Assembly: GCF_014191715.1 (NCBI RefSeq)
Contig: NZ_JACHWY010000001.1
Coordinates: 1,759,445 to 1,823,444 of the forward strand
DNA from: Litorivivens lipolytica
GTDB taxonomy: Bacteria > Pseudomonadota > Gammaproteobacteria > Pseudomonadales > Spongiibacteraceae
Reading direction: 5' to 3'
DNA length: 64,000 nt
Below the pieces are notes generated by a model. It had not been told where the DNA came from, searched no databases, and saw only the letters and a list, made by a program, of their open reading frames with translations. Position numbers and translations under genes: made by a program. This document shows, piece after piece, positions 1-10,345 of the stretch (positions within the stretch are counted from its first letter, which is position 1; each line of letters starts with the position of its first letter).

Positions 1-17
1 ATAAATGAGAGCCACAT
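1..17 (-). CDS. tolA: Possible start of tolA (partial, runs off the window)
   Basis: Three bases past the tolR stop codon, on the same strand, an ATG opens a frame (M-W-L-S-F) that leaves the window after five codons. TolA normally follows TolR in tol-pal operons, and this spacing suits translational coupling. Only five codons are visible, so the call rests on gene order alone. Confidence 0.35.
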
Positions 18-20
18 AGG

Positions 21-440
21 CTAGCGGGGATTTTCCGTCACAAGCCCAACTGATGGCGCACCGGCACCCTGCAGCGCGGCCATCAGGGTAACCACTTCAC
101 CGTAGCGGACGGCCTCATCGCCCCACACCAACACTTTGGTTTCGGGCTTTTGCTTCATGACCTTGCGCACACGCTCGGTAATATCATCCAGCGCACGAGC
201 CTTTTCCGCATCACCCATATTAATGTAGAGAGTACCGTCGGCTTTGACCGATACGATCAGGGGCTCATCATCCTGTTCGCCCATCGGCTCGGCCGGGGCT
301 TTGGGCAATTCCACTTTAACGCCCTGCATAAGCAGCGGCGCCGTCACCATAAAAACAATCAGCAGCACCAGCATCACGTCGATATAGGGAACGACGTTCA
401 TCTCGGCCATGGGTTTGCGTTTTTTGCGCGCGGCTTTCAT
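21..440 (-). CDS. tolR: TolR, Tol-Pal inner-membrane proton-channel subunit
   Basis: Inner-membrane protein of the Tol-Pal system, which uses the proton motive force to keep the outer membrane attached and constricting at division. The 139 residues show a basic cytoplasmic N-terminus, one membrane helix at about 17-38 containing the conserved YID motif (Asp21, equivalent to the essential channel aspartate of ExbD/TolR), then a periplasmic ExbD-type domain. It starts 9 bases after tolQ on the same strand, in the classical ybgC-tolQ-tolR order. Length and domain layout are normal for the family. Confidence 0.97.
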   Translation of the reverse strand: MKAARKKRKPMAEMNVVPYIDVMLVLLIVFMVTAPLLMQGVKVELPKAPAEPMGEQDDEPLIVSVKADGTLYINMGDAEKARALDDITERVRKVMKQKPETKVLVWGDEAVRYGEVVTLMAALQGAGAPSVGLVTENPR

Positions 441-449
441 AACGCCCCC

Positions 450-1136
450 TTAGCGGCTGCTGTGTACCTGACGGTACAGCAGGCTGGAAAATTCCTCGGC
501 AAAAGTCTGGTACTTGTTTTCGAGAGAATCCGCAGTGGCCGAGAAGCGGTTGAACGCAACCACCGCAGGAATCGCTGCGAACAGACCCATTGCGGTTGCC
601 ACCAAGGCCTCGGAGATACCCGGCGCCACAACCGCCAGCGTGGCCTGATGCATGGTCGCCAAGCCCTGGAAAGAACCCATGATGCCCCACACCGTACCTA
701 ACAGACCGACATAGGGGCTGGTGGAACCAACGGTGGCCAGAAACGGCAGGTTTTTCTCGAGACTGTCATCTTCGCGTGACAACGCAACACGCATGGCGCG
801 TTCGGCACCATCCATAATCACTTCGGGGCTGGCATTCTTGCGGCGCAGACGATTGAACTCCTTAAAGCCTGAACGGAAGATACTTTCGGTGCCGATAGCG
901 CGATAGCCTTTTTCCGCCTTGGCGCTGCCTTCCTGATACAGGTCGCCGAGATCAATACCAGACCAGAACTGTTGTTCAAACAGACGGTAGGCACGCTGGG
1001 CCGCACTAAAATAGGACCAGCGCTGGATAATGACGAACCAGGATACAACCGACGCCAGCACCAGAATGCCCATGATGCACTGTACAAACAGGCTGGCATT
1101 CAGAATCAGATCCATTATCGTGAGTTCGTGGTTCAC
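450..1136 (-). CDS. tolQ: TolQ, Tol-Pal inner-membrane channel subunit
   Basis: MotA/TolQ/ExbB-family proton channel subunit that works with TolR and TolA. The 228 residues show a first membrane helix at about 15-37 (LFVQCIMGILVLASVVSWF), a long cytoplasmic loop, and two further helices at about 135-160 and 170-195 with the typical small-residue GLLGTVWGIM segment. It follows ybgC after one base, so ybgC, tolQ and tolR are probably one transcript. Normal length for TolQ. Confidence 0.97.
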   Translation of the reverse strand: MNHELTIMDLILNASLFVQCIMGILVLASVVSWFVIIQRWSYFSAAQRAYRLFEQQFWSGIDLGDLYQEGSAKAEKGYRAIGTESIFRSGFKEFNRLRRKNASPEVIMDGAERAMRVALSREDDSLEKNLPFLATVGSTSPYVGLLGTVWGIMGSFQGLATMHQATLAVVAPGISEALVATAMGLFAAIPAVVAFNRFSATADSLENKYQTFAEEFSSLLYRQVHSSR

Positions 1137-1137
1137 C

Positions 1138-1539
1138 TTATTCTCCGTTTTGCAGTTGCGCGCGCATATCAGCAGGAATTCTTCGGGGTTTCAAGCTCTG
1201 ACGGTCAACACAGGCGACTTGAACAGACCCCTGACATAAAATTTCAGAACCGCGTCTCACCGATTGCTCAAAGGTAATAGAAACACCCCGAACCGCAGAG
1301 ACTGCAGCCGTGACGATAAGTTCATCGTCCAGCGTTGCCGGTTTTAAATATTTGATGGCGGTCTCGGTCACCACAAACATACTGTCGTGACTGAAGATGG
1401 CCGTTTTGCCGTAACCGGCCGAGCGCATCCATTCGGTGCGAGCCCGCTCCATAAACTTGAGGTAGTTGACGTAATAGACAATACCGCCAGCGTCAGTATC
1501 TTCTATATAGACACGAACTGGCAGGGAATATTCACGCAT
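1138..1539 (-). CDS. ybgC: YbgC, Tol-Pal system acyl-CoA thioesterase
   Basis: Hotdog-fold thioesterase of the 4-hydroxybenzoyl-CoA thioesterase family that hydrolyses acyl-CoA and is genetically linked to Tol-Pal. The 133 residues begin with the signature EDTDAGGIVYYVNYLKFMERAR; Asp16 is the expected catalytic aspartate. The start codon overlaps the ruvB stop by one base (TGATG), so it is translationally coupled to ruvB, and tolQ follows one base after its end. Length is typical. Confidence 0.95.
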   Translation of the reverse strand: MREYSLPVRVYIEDTDAGGIVYYVNYLKFMERARTEWMRSAGYGKTAIFSHDSMFVVTETAIKYLKPATLDDELIVTAAVSAVRGVSITFEQSVRRGSEILCQGSVQVACVDRQSLKPRRIPADMRAQLQNGE

Positions 1540-2609
1540 CAGCCCTCATCCCGATCATCAAGGGGCAGTTGATCTTGGGCTTGGGTGTGAGCTTGGCTGT
1601 GCGATTGGGGCAGCTTCAAACCGAAGTGACGGTAAGCGCTCTGGGTCACAACCCGGCCACGCGGGGTGCGAATGATATAGCCTTGCTGAATCAAATAGGG
1701 CTCAAGCACATCTTCAATGGTGCCACGCTCTTCGCTAATCGCCGCCGCCAGTGAGTCGACACCGACCGGGCCACCATCGAACTTTTCGATCATCGCCATC
1801 AACAAGCGGCGGTCGAGACGATCGAAGCCAAGGGCGTCGACCTTCAGCATATCCAGCGCCCGGTCAGAGATGCCCTTATCGATAAAGCCATCGCCTTTCA
1901 CTTCCGCGTAGTCACGAACGCGCCTGAGCAGGCGATTGACAATCCGGGGGGTACCCCGCGCCCGGCGTGCAATTTCCAAGGCACCGCCATCGTCAATCCC
2001 GATACCCAGAATCCCGGCCGAGCGCTTAACAATATGCGTCAGATCCTTAACCTGATAAAACTCCAGCCGCTGCACAATGCCGAAACGATCGCGCAATGGC
2101 GAGGTCAGTAGACCGGCGCGGGTGGTGGCGCCCACCAGGGTAAAGGGGGGCAGATCCAGTTTGATGGAGCGGGCCGCAGGGCCTTCGCCAATCATGATAT
2201 CGAGCTGGTAATCCTCCATCGCCGGGTACAGCACCTCCTCCACATGGGGGCTGAGACGATGGATCTCGTCGATAAAGAGCACATCACCCGGCTCAAGATT
2301 GGTCATCAACGCCGCCAGATCGCCCGCCTTTTCCAGTACCGGGCCGGAGGTGGTTTTCAAGGAAACACCCATCTCGTTGGCGAGAATGGAAGCCAGCGTG
2401 GTTTTACCCAGACCGGGCGGACCGAAGATCAGGGTGTGATCCAGCGGCTCTTCGCGCTTGCGGGCAGCGCTGACAAAAATCTCCATCTGCTCGCGCACCG
2501 CTTCCTGACCGACATAGTCCGCCAAGGTTTTCGGGCGAATCGCGCGATCCAGGTTTTCTTCCTGGGGATCTTGTTGCTCGGGCGCTATCAGTCGGTCGGT
2601 TTCAATCAT
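1539..2609 (-). CDS. ruvB: RuvB, Holliday junction branch-migration ATPase
   Basis: AAA+ motor that drives Holliday junction branch migration on RuvA. The 356 residues carry Walker A GPPGLGKT at 63-70, Walker B with the FIDEIHR segment near 110, sensor region GATTRAG near 165, and a C-terminal winged-helix domain ([18 protein letters not shown]). A short Gln/Ala-rich tail follows. It lies 63 bases downstream of ruvA, with a small imperfect palindrome in the gap, and overlaps ybgC. Normal length. Confidence 0.98.
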   Translation of the reverse strand: MIETDRLIAPEQQDPQEENLDRAIRPKTLADYVGQEAVREQMEIFVSAARKREEPLDHTLIFGPPGLGKTTLASILANEMGVSLKTTSGPVLEKAGDLAALMTNLEPGDVLFIDEIHRLSPHVEEVLYPAMEDYQLDIMIGEGPAARSIKLDLPPFTLVGATTRAGLLTSPLRDRFGIVQRLEFYQVKDLTHIVKRSAGILGIGIDDGGALEIARRARGTPRIVNRLLRRVRDYAEVKGDGFIDKGISDRALDMLKVDALGFDRLDRRLLMAMIEKFDGGPVGVDSLAAAISEERGTIEDVLEPYLIQQGYIIRTPRGRVVTQSAYRHFGLKLPQSHSQAHTQAQDQLPLDDRDEG

Positions 2610-2638
2610 CAGTCAGTTCATTCAGTTTGGGAGGTATG

Positions 2639-2671
2639 CCCTCACCCTAACCCTCTCCCACAGGAGAGAGG
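2639..2671. repeat. Intergenic palindromic repeat (CCCTCACCC / CCTCTCCC family)
   Basis: C-rich arm CCCTCACCCTAACCCTCTCCC followed by GGAGAGAGG, able to fold into a hairpin between ruvA and ruvB. The same motif recurs, longer, between argF and the ABC-transporter gene (40470-40551). Two unrelated intergenic sites with the same sequence indicate a dispersed repeat of the REP/MITE kind. It could also damp transcription between ruvA and ruvB. Confidence 0.7.
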
Positions 2672-2672
2672 A

Positions 2673-3275
2673 CTATTTCTTACCTATCATAGCCTTCAAG
2701 GCCTGACGGATTAAGTCTTCCACGGCCAGCCCTTCGCCCTCAACCGCGGCAATGGCTCGCGCCGCTTCTTGTGGCTTGTAGCCCAACGCGATCAGGGCCT
2801 CTTCGGCCTCGCCTGCGGCATCAGCTTTAACGGCTGACGCATGAGTGACCGGCGCACCGGCGACGGGCTCGTAATCCTTGAGCTTGTCGCGCATTTCAAT
2901 CACCAGCCGCTCGGCAGTTTTCTTGCCTACGCCGGGCAACTTCACTAATGCCGCCGCATCTTCCGCCAGCACCAGCGCCACAAATTCACCGACATCGACA
3001 CCGGAGAGAACGGTCAGTGCGAGTTTCGGGCCAACGCCGTTCACCTTGATCAGATCGCGAAACAGAGCCCGGCTTTGTGCGTCGATAAAGCCGAATAGTT
3101 GCTGGGCATCCTCGCGGACAACGTGATGCGTCAGAAGAATAACTTCGGCGCCGACCTCCGGCAGTTGATAGAGGGTGGTCATGGGAACCAGCACTTCGTA
3201 ACCGACACCAGCGCACTCAACCAGTACTTCCGGTGCACGCTTTTCGACTAGCGTGCCGCGAATTCTTCCTATCAA
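2673..3275 (-). CDS. ruvA: RuvA, Holliday junction DNA-binding subunit
   Basis: Forms the tetrameric platform that holds the four-way junction open for RuvB. The 200 residues show the N-terminal OB-fold (MIGRIRGTL...), two helix-hairpin-helix motifs ([16 protein letters not shown] near 80 and [17 protein letters not shown] near 115), an acidic/Ala linker near 145-155 and the C-terminal RuvB-binding three-helix domain ([14 protein letters not shown]). The start overlaps the ruvC stop by four bases, so ruvC and ruvA are coupled. Confidence 0.98.
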   Translation of the reverse strand: MIGRIRGTLVEKRAPEVLVECAGVGYEVLVPMTTLYQLPEVGAEVILLTHHVVREDAQQLFGFIDAQSRALFRDLIKVNGVGPKLALTVLSGVDVGEFVALVLAEDAAALVKLPGVGKKTAERLVIEMRDKLKDYEPVAGAPVTHASAVKADAAGEAEEALIALGYKPQEAARAIAAVEGEGLAVEDLIRQALKAMIGKK

Positions 3276-3805
3276 GACAAACGTCCCCGTCGCATCCGAC
3301 CGCGCACGGTCGGTTGATTCAATTTATTCAAACTCTGCTGGCTGTGGGCGTGGCACAGCGCCGCCGCCAGCGCATCGGCAGCATCTTCCTGCGGCGCGGC
3401 CGGCAACTTCAGCAGGGTTTTTACCATATGCTGCACCTGCTCTTTATTGGCTGCGCCCGTTCCCACCACCGACTGTTTGATCTGGCGGGCGGTGTATTCC
3501 GCGACCGGCAAGCCGCGACTCACGCAGGCGGTTACCGCTGCGCCGCGAGCCTGGCCCAGCTTGAGCGCACTGCCGGCGCTCTTCGCCATAAACACTTCCT
3601 CCACCGCGACTTCGGTGGGGGTGTGCTCTTCAAGAATCTCGGAAATACACTCAAAAATCACTTTCAGGCGAGCAGGCAGAGGGCCAACCGGCAGGCGGAT
3701 TACGCCGCTGCTGATATAGGTATGCTGACTGCCTTCACAGGCAATCAGACCGAAACCGGTTTTTACGGAGCCGGGGTCAATCCCCAGAATGATACGCATG
3801 GTCAC
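3272..3805 (-). CDS. ruvC: RuvC, Holliday junction resolvase
   Basis: Endonuclease that cuts Holliday junctions symmetrically. The 177 residues contain the RNase H-like core with the first catalytic aspartate in ILGIDPGS (Asp10 when counted from this start), the [21 protein letters not shown] segment carrying the next acidic residue, and the C-terminal [13 protein letters not shown] motif with the last two. ATG at 3799 ([10 protein letters not shown]) is an equally good start. Typical RuvC length. It heads the ruvC-ruvA-ruvB run. Confidence 0.98.
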   Translation of the reverse strand: MTMRIILGIDPGSVKTGFGLIACEGSQHTYISSGVIRLPVGPLPARLKVIFECISEILEEHTPTEVAVEEVFMAKSAGSALKLGQARGAAVTACVSRGLPVAEYTARQIKQSVVGTGAANKEQVQHMVKTLLKLPAAPQEDAADALAAALCHAHSQQSLNKLNQPTVRGRMRRGRLS

Positions 3806-3863
3806 CGCCTGCGAAAGCCGCTCGCGGGGGAGCGGTCATCCTTATTCTATGCAGGGGAGTGTA

Positions 3864-4610
3864 TCAGGAAAGTGCTTCCAGCACTGCGTCGGGAATCTCG
3901 GCATTGGTGTAGACATTCTGCACATCGTCGAGATCTTCCAGCATATCGATCAGACCCAGAATGGTTTCCGCGCCGCTCTGATCCAGCTCAACGGTGGTCG
4001 AGGGCTTCATGGTCACCTCGGCATTGGCCGGTTCGAAACCCGCCTCAACGATGGCGTTTTTGATCGCAGTGAATTCTTCCCACGGTGTATAGACGTCGAT
4101 GGAGCCGTCGTCGGTGGCCACCAGATCATCCGCACCGGCTTCCAATGCCGCTTCCATCAGCGCATCTTCATCGGCACCGGGCGCGAAGCTGATCAGGCCC
4201 ACACGGCTGAACAAGTAGGCAACGGAACCATCAGTACCGAGATTGCCGCCGCGCTTGCTGAAGGCATGGCGCACTTCGGCCACGGTGCGATTGCGGTTGT
4301 CGGTCATGCATTCCACGAGCACCGCAACACCGCCAGAGCCGTAGCCCTCGTAGGTCACTTCTTCGTAGTTGCTGTCGTCACCATCACCCGTGCCACGCGC
4401 AATGGCCTTTTCGATGGTGTCTTTCTTCATGTTGGCCGCAAGGGCCTTGTCCATGACCGCGCGCAGTCGCGGGTTGTCCTCGGGTAGTCCGCCACCCATT
4501 TTGGCAGCGACTACAATTTCACGAATAATCTTGGTGAACACCTTGCCGCGCTTAGCATCCTGCGCGGCCTTGCGGTGTTTTATATTGGCCCATTTACTGT
4601 GGCCCGCCAT
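3864..4610 (-). CDS. yebC: YebC/PmpR family protein
   Basis: YebC/TACO1 family, 248 residues, beginning [22 protein letters not shown], the family hallmark. Members have been described as DNA-binding transcription regulators and, more recently, as factors that help ribosomes through difficult (for example polyproline) stretches; which role applies here cannot be read from sequence. It lies between aspS (3 bases upstream) and ruvC, the usual gammaproteobacterial order. Length is standard. Confidence 0.95.
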   Translation of the reverse strand: MAGHSKWANIKHRKAAQDAKRGKVFTKIIREIVVAAKMGGGLPEDNPRLRAVMDKALAANMKKDTIEKAIARGTGDGDDSNYEEVTYEGYGSGGVAVLVECMTDNRNRTVAEVRHAFSKRGGNLGTDGSVAYLFSRVGLISFAPGADEDALMEAALEAGADDLVATDDGSIDVYTPWEEFTAIKNAIVEAGFEPANAEVTMKPSTTVELDQSGAETILGLIDMLEDLDDVQNVYTNAEIPDAVLEALS

Positions 4611-4613
4611 GAC

Positions 4614-6386
4614 TTACCCCTGTTTTTCCTCGGTTTTGCGCAGACGGATATTGAGTTCAGTGAGCTGCTTGCTTTCCACCACACCGGGCGCATCAGTCAT
4701 CAGACAGGCGGCGGTCTGGGTTTTGGGGAAGGCAATAACGTCACGAATAGACTTGGCACCGGTCATCAGCATCACGATGCGATCCAGACCAAAGGCCAGA
4801 CCACCGTGGGGCGGGCAGCCGTATTTCAGCGCATCCAAGAGGAAGCCAAACTTCTCGTCGGCCTCTTCCGGGCCGATACCCAGAATGCGGAATACCGCCT
4901 GCTGCATATCGCTCTTGTGAATACGGATCGAACCACCGCCCAGCTCGGTGCCGTTCAGCACCAGGTCATAGGCTTTGGACAGGGCAGCACCGGGGTTGGC
5001 TTCCAGCTCTTCCGGCGAGCAGGTCGGCGCGGTGAAAGGATGGTGCAGTGAAGTCCAGCCGCCATCGATTTCTTCGAACATGGGGAAGTCGACCACCCAC
5101 AACGGTGCCCACTCGCGCTCGATCATGTTCAGGTCTTCGCCCAGCTTCACCCGCAGCGCGCCGAGGGCTTCGTTGACCACCGACGTTTTGTCCGCACCGA
5201 AGAAGATGATATCGCCATCGGCCACCGCCAGACGCTCCATCATCTGCATAACGATGTCGTCGGGCATGAATTTCAGAATCGGTGACTGCAGGCCTTCAAC
5301 GCCCTTGGCCAGTTCGTTGACCTTGATCCAAGCCAGACCTTTGGCGCCGTAAATGCCGACAAATTTGGTGTACTCGTCGATTTCCTTGCGCGACAGCTTG
5401 GCACCGCCGGGCACTTTCAGCGCCGCAACGCGGCCTTTCGGATCATTGGCGGGACCGTTGAATACCTTGAAGTCGACCTGTTGCATCAGGTCTTCCACGT
5501 CGGTCAGCTCCAGCGGAATACGCAGGTCCGGGCGGTCGCTGCCAAAGCGCAGCATAGCCTCGGCGTAGCTCATGCGCGGCAGATCGCCGAGATCGACGTT
5601 GAGTACCTGTTGGAACAGCTCGCGGATCATGCCTTCGGTGATGGCCATGATCTCGTCCTGATCCATAAAGGAGGTTTCAAGGTCGATCTGGGTAAATTCG
5701 GGCTGACGGTCGGCGCGCAGGTCTTCGTCGCGGAAACATTTGGCGATCTGGTAGTAGCGATCCATGCCCGCCACCATCAGCAGCTGCTTGAACAGCTGAG
5801 GCGACTGGGGCAGCGCGAAGAATTTGCCAGCGTGGGTACGGCTGGGCACCAGATAGTCGCGGGCACCTTCTGGGGTCGCACGCGTCAGAATCGGCGTTTC
5901 AATATCCAGAAAGCCGTTGCTGTCCAGATAGTTGCGCAGAATCGAGGTGATGCGCGAACGCAGACGCAGCTTGTCAGCGATGTCATTACGGCGCAGGTCG
6001 AGGAAACGGTAGCGCAAGCGTACGTCCTCACCCACGTCGGTATGGGTATCGAGCTGGAAGGGCGGTGTTTCAGAGCTATTCAGAATTTCCAGCTCCTTGC
6101 CCAGCACTTCGATTTCACCGGTCGCCATATTTGGGTTCACGGTGCTCTCGGTACGGGCGCGCACGCGACCTTTCACCTGCAGAACGAACTCACTGCGCAC
6201 CTTGTCAGCGCGCTGAAAGTGCTCTTCGGTATCCGGGTCAAACACCACCTGTACGATGCCATCGCGGTCGCGCAAATCCAGGAAGATAACGCCGCCGTGG
6301 TCCCGGCGCCGGTCTACCCAACCGCATAAGGTGACTTCCTGATCAATGTGTTCCTTGCGGAGAGTGCCGCAATAATGGCTTCGCAT
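4614..6386 (-). CDS. aspS: Aspartyl-tRNA synthetase AspS
   Basis: Class II aminoacyl-tRNA synthetase charging tRNA-Asp. From the chosen start the protein has 590 residues: an N-terminal OB anticodon-binding domain ([20 protein letters not shown]...), class II motifs (motif 2 in [18 protein letters not shown], motif 3 in [13 protein letters not shown]), and the bacterial GAD insertion. The reading frame stays open upstream to 6542, but those 52 extra codons give a low-complexity Pro/Arg stretch absent from known AspS, so the start at 6386 is preferred. Co-directional with yebC, 3 bases apart. Confidence 0.97.
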   Translation of the reverse strand: MRSHYCGTLRKEHIDQEVTLCGWVDRRRDHGGVIFLDLRDRDGIVQVVFDPDTEEHFQRADKVRSEFVLQVKGRVRARTESTVNPNMATGEIEVLGKELEILNSSETPPFQLDTHTDVGEDVRLRYRFLDLRRNDIADKLRLRSRITSILRNYLDSNGFLDIETPILTRATPEGARDYLVPSRTHAGKFFALPQSPQLFKQLLMVAGMDRYYQIAKCFRDEDLRADRQPEFTQIDLETSFMDQDEIMAITEGMIRELFQQVLNVDLGDLPRMSYAEAMLRFGSDRPDLRIPLELTDVEDLMQQVDFKVFNGPANDPKGRVAALKVPGGAKLSRKEIDEYTKFVGIYGAKGLAWIKVNELAKGVEGLQSPILKFMPDDIVMQMMERLAVADGDIIFFGADKTSVVNEALGALRVKLGEDLNMIEREWAPLWVVDFPMFEEIDGGWTSLHHPFTAPTCSPEELEANPGAALSKAYDLVLNGTELGGGSIRIHKSDMQQAVFRILGIGPEEADEKFGFLLDALKYGCPPHGGLAFGLDRIVMLMTGAKSIRDVIAFPKTQTAACLMTDAPGVVESKQLTELNIRLRKTEEKQG

Positions 6387-6447
6387 TCGTTCTGTCCTGT
6401 ATCGTTCCGGGCCGCCGCGAGGCACCCGAATTCGTCTTAAAGTAAAA

Positions 6448-6693
6448 TCAGCTGGCGTCGGAGCTAGAGGAGCCGCCGGAACCTCCCCCACCCGCAATAT
6501 TCTTGCGATTGCCGGATTTAAAGTCGGTTTCATACCAGCCACCGCCTTTCAGGCGGAAACCGGCAGCGGAAATCCGCTTTTTCAGGGTCGGCTTGTTGCA
6601 GCTGGGGCAATCCACCAGCGGGTCATCACTCATTTTCTGGATGGCTTCCAGCTCATGAGCACAGTCTTCGCACTTGTATTCGTAAATTGGCAT
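6448..6693 (-). CDS. FmdB/CxxC family zinc-ribbon protein
   Basis: Small 81-residue protein with two CxxC pairs (YKCEDCAHE and DCPSCNKPT) spaced as in the FmdB/regulatory zinc-ribbon family, followed by [22 protein letters not shown] and a Gly/Ser-rich tail. Commonly found directly upstream of aspS in gammaproteobacteria, as here (61 bases). The zinc ribbon is clear; the biological role of this family is not established. The Ser/Gly tail is likely disordered. Confidence 0.9.
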   Translation of the reverse strand: MPIYEYKCEDCAHELEAIQKMSDDPLVDCPSCNKPTLKKRISAAGFRLKGGGWYETDFKSGNRKNIAGGGGSGGSSSSDAS

Positions 6694-6840
6694 AACGAAA
6701 TCCTCGCTACCTTACCTTTCATTAGCGCCAGGGGCGCTAGAGCCAACGGGGGAGGATGCCCCAAAAAAGGAGCCGGATTATACCGTAAACAGAGGAGAGG
6801 GATAAATGGCAATGGCCGACAAGGGGCCAAGAGAACGGAA

Positions 6841-6862
6841 GCCGGCCCCGAAAGAGGCCGGC
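6841..6862 (-). terminator. Hairpin after the HU-like gene
   Basis: GCCGGCC at 6841-6847 pairs with GGCCGGC at 6856-6862 (7 perfect pairs) just past the stop of the HU-like gene. On the minus strand the stem is followed by a pyrimidine-rich but not purely T run, so an intrinsic terminator is likely but not certain. Confidence 0.5.
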
Positions 6863-6869
6863 AGGGCTA

Positions 6870-7328
6870 TCAGGAAGCGTATTCCTTGAGCTTTTTCAGC
6901 GGGCGGATCTTCACCGCGATGCTGGCAGGCTTGGCCTTGAAGGTGGTCTCTTCGCCAGTGAAGGGGTTGATGCCCTTGCGTGCCTTGCGAGCAGGCTTCT
7001 TCACAGTAACCACTTTCATCAGGCCAGGAATGGTGAACTCACCCAGGCCTTTCTTGGACACGCTGCGACCGATCAGAGATTCCAGCTCGTCCATCACCGC
7101 AGATACCTGCTTGCGGTTCAGATCAGTAGCGGTAGCGATCTCGTTGAGGATCTGACTCTTGGTCATTTTCTCTTTGATCGGGCCAGTGGCCTTTTTCTTC
7201 GGTGCTGCTTTCTTAGCAGCTACTTTTTTGGCGGGTGCTTTCTTAGCAGCGACTTTCTTAGCAGGCGCCTTCTTGGCGGCAGCTTTTTTGGCCGGTGCTT
7301 TCTTCTTCGGAGCAGCTTTCTTTGCCAT
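6870..7328 (-). CDS. HU/IHF-family DNA-binding protein with histone H1-like Lys/Ala tail
   Basis: Nucleoid-associated protein, 152 residues from the chosen start. The first ~55 residues are almost pure Lys/Ala/Pro repeats (APAKKAAAKKAPAKKVAAKK type), resembling bacterial histone H1-like proteins. The rest is a HU/IHF fold: helices in SQILNEIATATDLNRKQVSAVMDELE, then GEFTIPGLMKVVTV and the arm region RKGINPFTGEETTFKAKPA, including the family NPxTGE-like motif. A GGGA element 8-11 bases upstream favours the ATG at 7328 over the one at 7343. The tail should bind DNA non-specifically and compact it. It probably forms its own transcription unit. Confidence 0.9.
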   Translation of the reverse strand: MAKKAAPKKKAPAKKAAAKKAPAKKVAAKKAPAKKVAAKKAAPKKKATGPIKEKMTKSQILNEIATATDLNRKQVSAVMDELESLIGRSVSKKGLGEFTIPGLMKVVTVKKPARKARKGINPFTGEETTFKAKPASIAVKIRPLKKLKEYAS

Positions 7329-7438
7329 ACGCGATAGTCCCATTTTGTTGTTTGAGTAGGTTTCCCCGACAGGTCGTTAGGTCATATATCAGTAGACAAT
7401 CTGTTGATTTCACACTGTATATATAGAGCCTGCGCAAG

Positions 7439-7467
7439 ATATAAGCGCATCCCGTACTGTAATACAA
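7439..7467 (-). promoter_or_regulatory. Candidate sigma-70 promoter of the HU-like gene
   Basis: On the minus strand TTGTAT (7467-7462) and TTATAT (7444-7439) are separated by exactly 17 bases, pointing at the HU-like gene. The surrounding 7345-7540 stretch is AT-rich and has no other feature that I can support. Confidence 0.4.
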
Positions 7468-7554
7468 GGGTTTTCAGGCAAAAAAGGCTTAAATTTTGTT
7501 CGATTTGATCAGAAATTCGGCTTTTATGCCGAGTACCAAACCGGACTTTCGAAA

Positions 7555-7959
7555 TCAGCCGATCAGAATTCTTTTCAACGCTTCGACCTGCGAAGCCAAT
7601 TCCGATTCATCGTAGGCCTTTGCCGGATGAACTCCCCACACCGGTTTTGGCCACGCCGCGTCGCTACTGAATCGCGCAATATGGTGTATGTGCAGTTGCG
7701 GAACCATATTCCCCAGCGCCGCAACATTCATTTTTTCTGCCTTAAAATAGTCCGCCATCGCCTGCGAAACCGCACTGGATTCACGCAACAATTGTTGCTG
7801 ATCGGTATCGCTCAGCTCAAAGATTTCCCTTATACCTTCTCGCCGGGGCACCAGAATGACCCACGGGTATTGGGCATCATTCATCAGCAACACCCGGCAC
7901 AGGGTGAGGTCACCCAGCTCAATCGTATCGGCAGCTAATCGCTCGTCCAGTTGAAACAT
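7555..7959 (-). CDS. HIT-domain nucleotide hydrolase
   Basis: Histidine-triad family protein, 134 residues from ATG 7959, which has a strong upstream CAGGAGAG ribosome site; an in-frame ATG at 8019 lacks one. The HIT motif is [10 protein letters not shown] near residue 93: the first two histidines are present, and the third position of the classical HxHxH is Ile, as I recall for the Pseudomonas members of this subgroup. The family acts on nucleotidyl-phosphoramidates or dinucleoside polyphosphates. It is divergent from proS. Substrate unknown. Confidence 0.88.
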   Translation of the reverse strand: MFQLDERLAADTIELGDLTLCRVLLMNDAQYPWVILVPRREGIREIFELSDTDQQQLLRESSAVSQAMADYFKAEKMNVAALGNMVPQLHIHHIARFSSDAAWPKPVWGVHPAKAYDESELASQVEALKRILIG

Positions 7960-8045
7960 GCTCTCTCCTGTGTCGCCGCCCCTAACAATCCGACCGGGGA
8001 AGCGTGTAAAATGCGGCAAATTTTCCCAGCAAGGCTAAGAGTCGC

Positions 8046-9764
8046 ATGCGAGCCAGTCAATTTCTTATTGCCACCCAGAAAGAAACCCCTGCAGACGCCG
8101 AGGTGATCAGTCATCAGCTGATGCTGCGCGCCGGCCTGATTCGCAAGCTCGCCTCTGGCCTTTATACCTGGCTACCAGCCGGTCTGCGGGTTCTGCAAAA
8201 GGTTGAAAAGATCATTCGCGAGGAAATGAACCGCAGCGGCGCACTGGAAGTGCTGATGCCCGTGGTTCAGCCCGCCGAGCTGTGGGAACAGTCCGGTCGC
8301 TGGCAACAATACGGCCCCGAACTGCTACGTATTAAGGATCGGCACGACCGCGACTTCTGTCTGGGGCCAACCCATGAGGAGGTTATCACCCATCTGGTCA
8401 GCAACGAGATTCGCAGCTACAAACAGCTACCGATCAATCTTTACCAGATCCAGACCAAGTTCCGCGACGAGATTCGCCCCCGTTTCGGGGTGATGCGCTC
8501 GCGGGAATTCATTATGAAAGATGCGTATTCCTTTCATCTGGATCAGGATTCGCTGGTGCGGACCTATGATGTGATGTACCAGACCTACTCAGCCATCTTT
8601 AATCGTATTGGTCTGGATTTCCGCCCAGTTATCGCCGACAACGGCTCGATCGGCGGCACCGGTTCCCACGAATTTCACGTACTGGCAGATTCCGGTGAAG
8701 ACGATATCGCGTTTTCCGACAGCAGCGATTATGCCGCAAATATCGAAATGGCCGAGGCGGTTCAGCTGGGCGAGCGTGGCGTCGCCACTGCCGACCTGGA
8801 AAAGGTCGCCACGCCCAATGCAAAAACCATTGAGGAAGTCTGCAAAACCCTGTCCGTCGACCCAAAACAGACCGTCAAAACCCTACTGGTTTATGGCGTC
8901 AATGAAGAAGGCGAGCGCGAGGGCTTGGTTGCACTGGTACTGCGAGGCGATCACCAGCTGAATGAAATCAAAGCCGAAAAACAACCCGCCGTGTATGCCC
9001 CCCTGACCATGGCGTCCGACGAGGACATCAAAAAAGCGCTGGGTTGCAGCGCCGGCTCCATCGGCCCCGTGGGCATGAAACTCACCGTCATCGTCGATCG
9101 CAGCGCCAGCGCCCTGACCGACTTTGTCTGTGGCGCCAATGAAGACGGCTTCCACTACACCGGCGCCAATTGGGAGCGGGACGCAGAATGCGCCACCGTT
9201 GCCGACATTCGCAATGTGGTTGAAGGCGACCCCAGCCCCGATGGCAAGGGTAACCTGCTGATCAAGCGCGGTATCGAAGTCGGTCATATCTTCCAGCTTG
9301 GCGATAAATATTCCAAAGCTCTGAATGCCAAAGTATTGGATGAGTCCGGTAAAGAGTCGGTGGTCACCATGGGCTGTTACGGCATAGGCGTTACCCGCGT
9401 GGTAGCCGCTGCCATCGAGCAGAACCACGACGCCCAGGGCATTATCTGGCCGGAGTCGATTGCGCCCTTCCAGCTCGCGCTGGTACCGATGAATATGCAG
9501 AAATCCGAGCGCGTTAAAGAGACCGCCGAGAAGCTGTATCAGGAACTCACGGCCGCCGGCATTGATGTGCTGATGGACGATCGCAACGAGCGCCCCGGTG
9601 TTAAATTCGCAGACATTGAACTGATGGGCATTCCCCATCGCATTGTGATTGGCGATCGCGGACTGGATAACGGTACACTCGAATACCGCCATCGCCGCGC
9701 GGAAAATAACGAAGATATCAGCCTAGATGATGTTGTCAGCTTTATTCAGAGCAAGCTCGCTTAA
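8046..9764 (+). CDS. proS: Prolyl-tRNA synthetase ProS (bacterial type)
   Basis: Class II synthetase charging tRNA-Pro, 572 residues, the normal length of the bacterial form. N-terminal class II catalytic core with motif 1 ([32 protein letters not shown]), motif 2 region ([28 protein letters not shown]), a YbaK-like INS editing domain between about residues 225 and 385, motif 3 ([20 protein letters not shown]) and a C-terminal anticodon-binding domain ([24 protein letters not shown]). The lytic transglycosylase gene starts inside its 3' end. Confidence 0.98.
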   Translation: MRASQFLIATQKETPADAEVISHQLMLRAGLIRKLASGLYTWLPAGLRVLQKVEKIIREEMNRSGALEVLMPVVQPAELWEQSGRWQQYGPELLRIKDRHDRDFCLGPTHEEVITHLVSNEIRSYKQLPINLYQIQTKFRDEIRPRFGVMRSREFIMKDAYSFHLDQDSLVRTYDVMYQTYSAIFNRIGLDFRPVIADNGSIGGTGSHEFHVLADSGEDDIAFSDSSDYAANIEMAEAVQLGERGVATADLEKVATPNAKTIEEVCKTLSVDPKQTVKTLLVYGVNEEGEREGLVALVLRGDHQLNEIKAEKQPAVYAPLTMASDEDIKKALGCSAGSIGPVGMKLTVIVDRSASALTDFVCGANEDGFHYTGANWERDAECATVADIRNVVEGDPSPDGKGNLLIKRGIEVGHIFQLGDKYSKALNAKVLDESGKESVVTMGCYGIGVTRVVAAAIEQNHDAQGIIWPESIAPFQLALVPMNMQKSERVKETAEKLYQELTAAGIDVLMDDRNERPGVKFADIELMGIPHRIVIGDRGLDNGTLEYRHRRAENNEDISLDDVVSFIQSKLA

Positions 9765-10338
9765 ACCTGCCTTACTGGCCCTGCTGCTGTGGCTAACCGC
9801 CACCGCAGCATGGGCTCAGCCGACGCCCGCCGACACTGAACGTCGGGAATTACGTCAATTCCTGCTCAATACCATCAATGAAGCCAGCAGCTTCAAGGAT
9901 CGCTTTGACGCCGAAGTCTGGCTGCTGGATATGTCCGGCAGGCTGGAGCGTTTTATCGATGATCCGCAGACTCGCCTTGACCTTCTCCGAGCTATTCATC
10001 AGGAGGCCCGCGCTGCCAACCTGAAGCCCGATTTAGTACTGGCACTCATCGAAGTAGAAAGCGCCTTTGATCGCTACGCGGTTTCCAGCGCCGGTGCGCA
10101 AGGCTTGATGCAGGTCATGCCCTTCTGGAAAAACGAGATTGGGCGGCCTGAAGACAACCTCACCGACCCCTACACCAACCTGCGCTACGGCTGCCGCATT
10201 CTTCAATATTACGTAGAAAAGGAAAAAGGCAACCTGATGCATGCGCTGGCGCGCTACAACGGCAGCTACGGTAAGTACTGGTACCCACGACGGGTATTTG
10301 ATGCCTGGGAGCGGCGCTGGCGGGCGGGGAATCTATAG
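9727..10338 (+). CDS. Secreted lytic transglycosylase (SLT family)
   Basis: Periplasmic peptidoglycan-cleaving enzyme, 203 residues. An N-terminal signal peptide (hydrophobic [15 protein letters not shown], cleavage expected after Ala30, AWA|QP) precedes an SLT domain with the catalytic glutamate in [10 protein letters not shown] (Glu111), the [15 protein letters not shown] motif and a C-terminal [16 protein letters not shown] segment. The start overlaps the end of proS by 38 bases in another frame, so it probably depends on proS translation. The LysM domains often seen in this family are absent. Confidence 0.9.
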   Translation: MMLSALFRASSLKPALLALLLWLTATAAWAQPTPADTERRELRQFLLNTINEASSFKDRFDAEVWLLDMSGRLERFIDDPQTRLDLLRAIHQEARAANLKPDLVLALIEVESAFDRYAVSSAGAQGLMQVMPFWKNEIGRPEDNLTDPYTNLRYGCRILQYYVEKEKGNLMHALARYNGSYGKYWYPRRVFDAWERRWRAGNL

Positions 10339-10345
10339 AGAATTT

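Noticed and set aside
3789..4487. 232-codon open frame opposite yebC
   Set aside because: Antisense shadow; yebC is unambiguous.
6387..6542. 52-codon N-terminal extension of AspS
   Set aside because: Low-complexity Pro/Arg sequence, unlike AspS; would run into the zinc-ribbon gene.
8883..9692. 269-codon open frame antisense to proS
   Set aside because: Lies wholly inside proS; composition and lack of start signal mark it as a codon-bias shadow.
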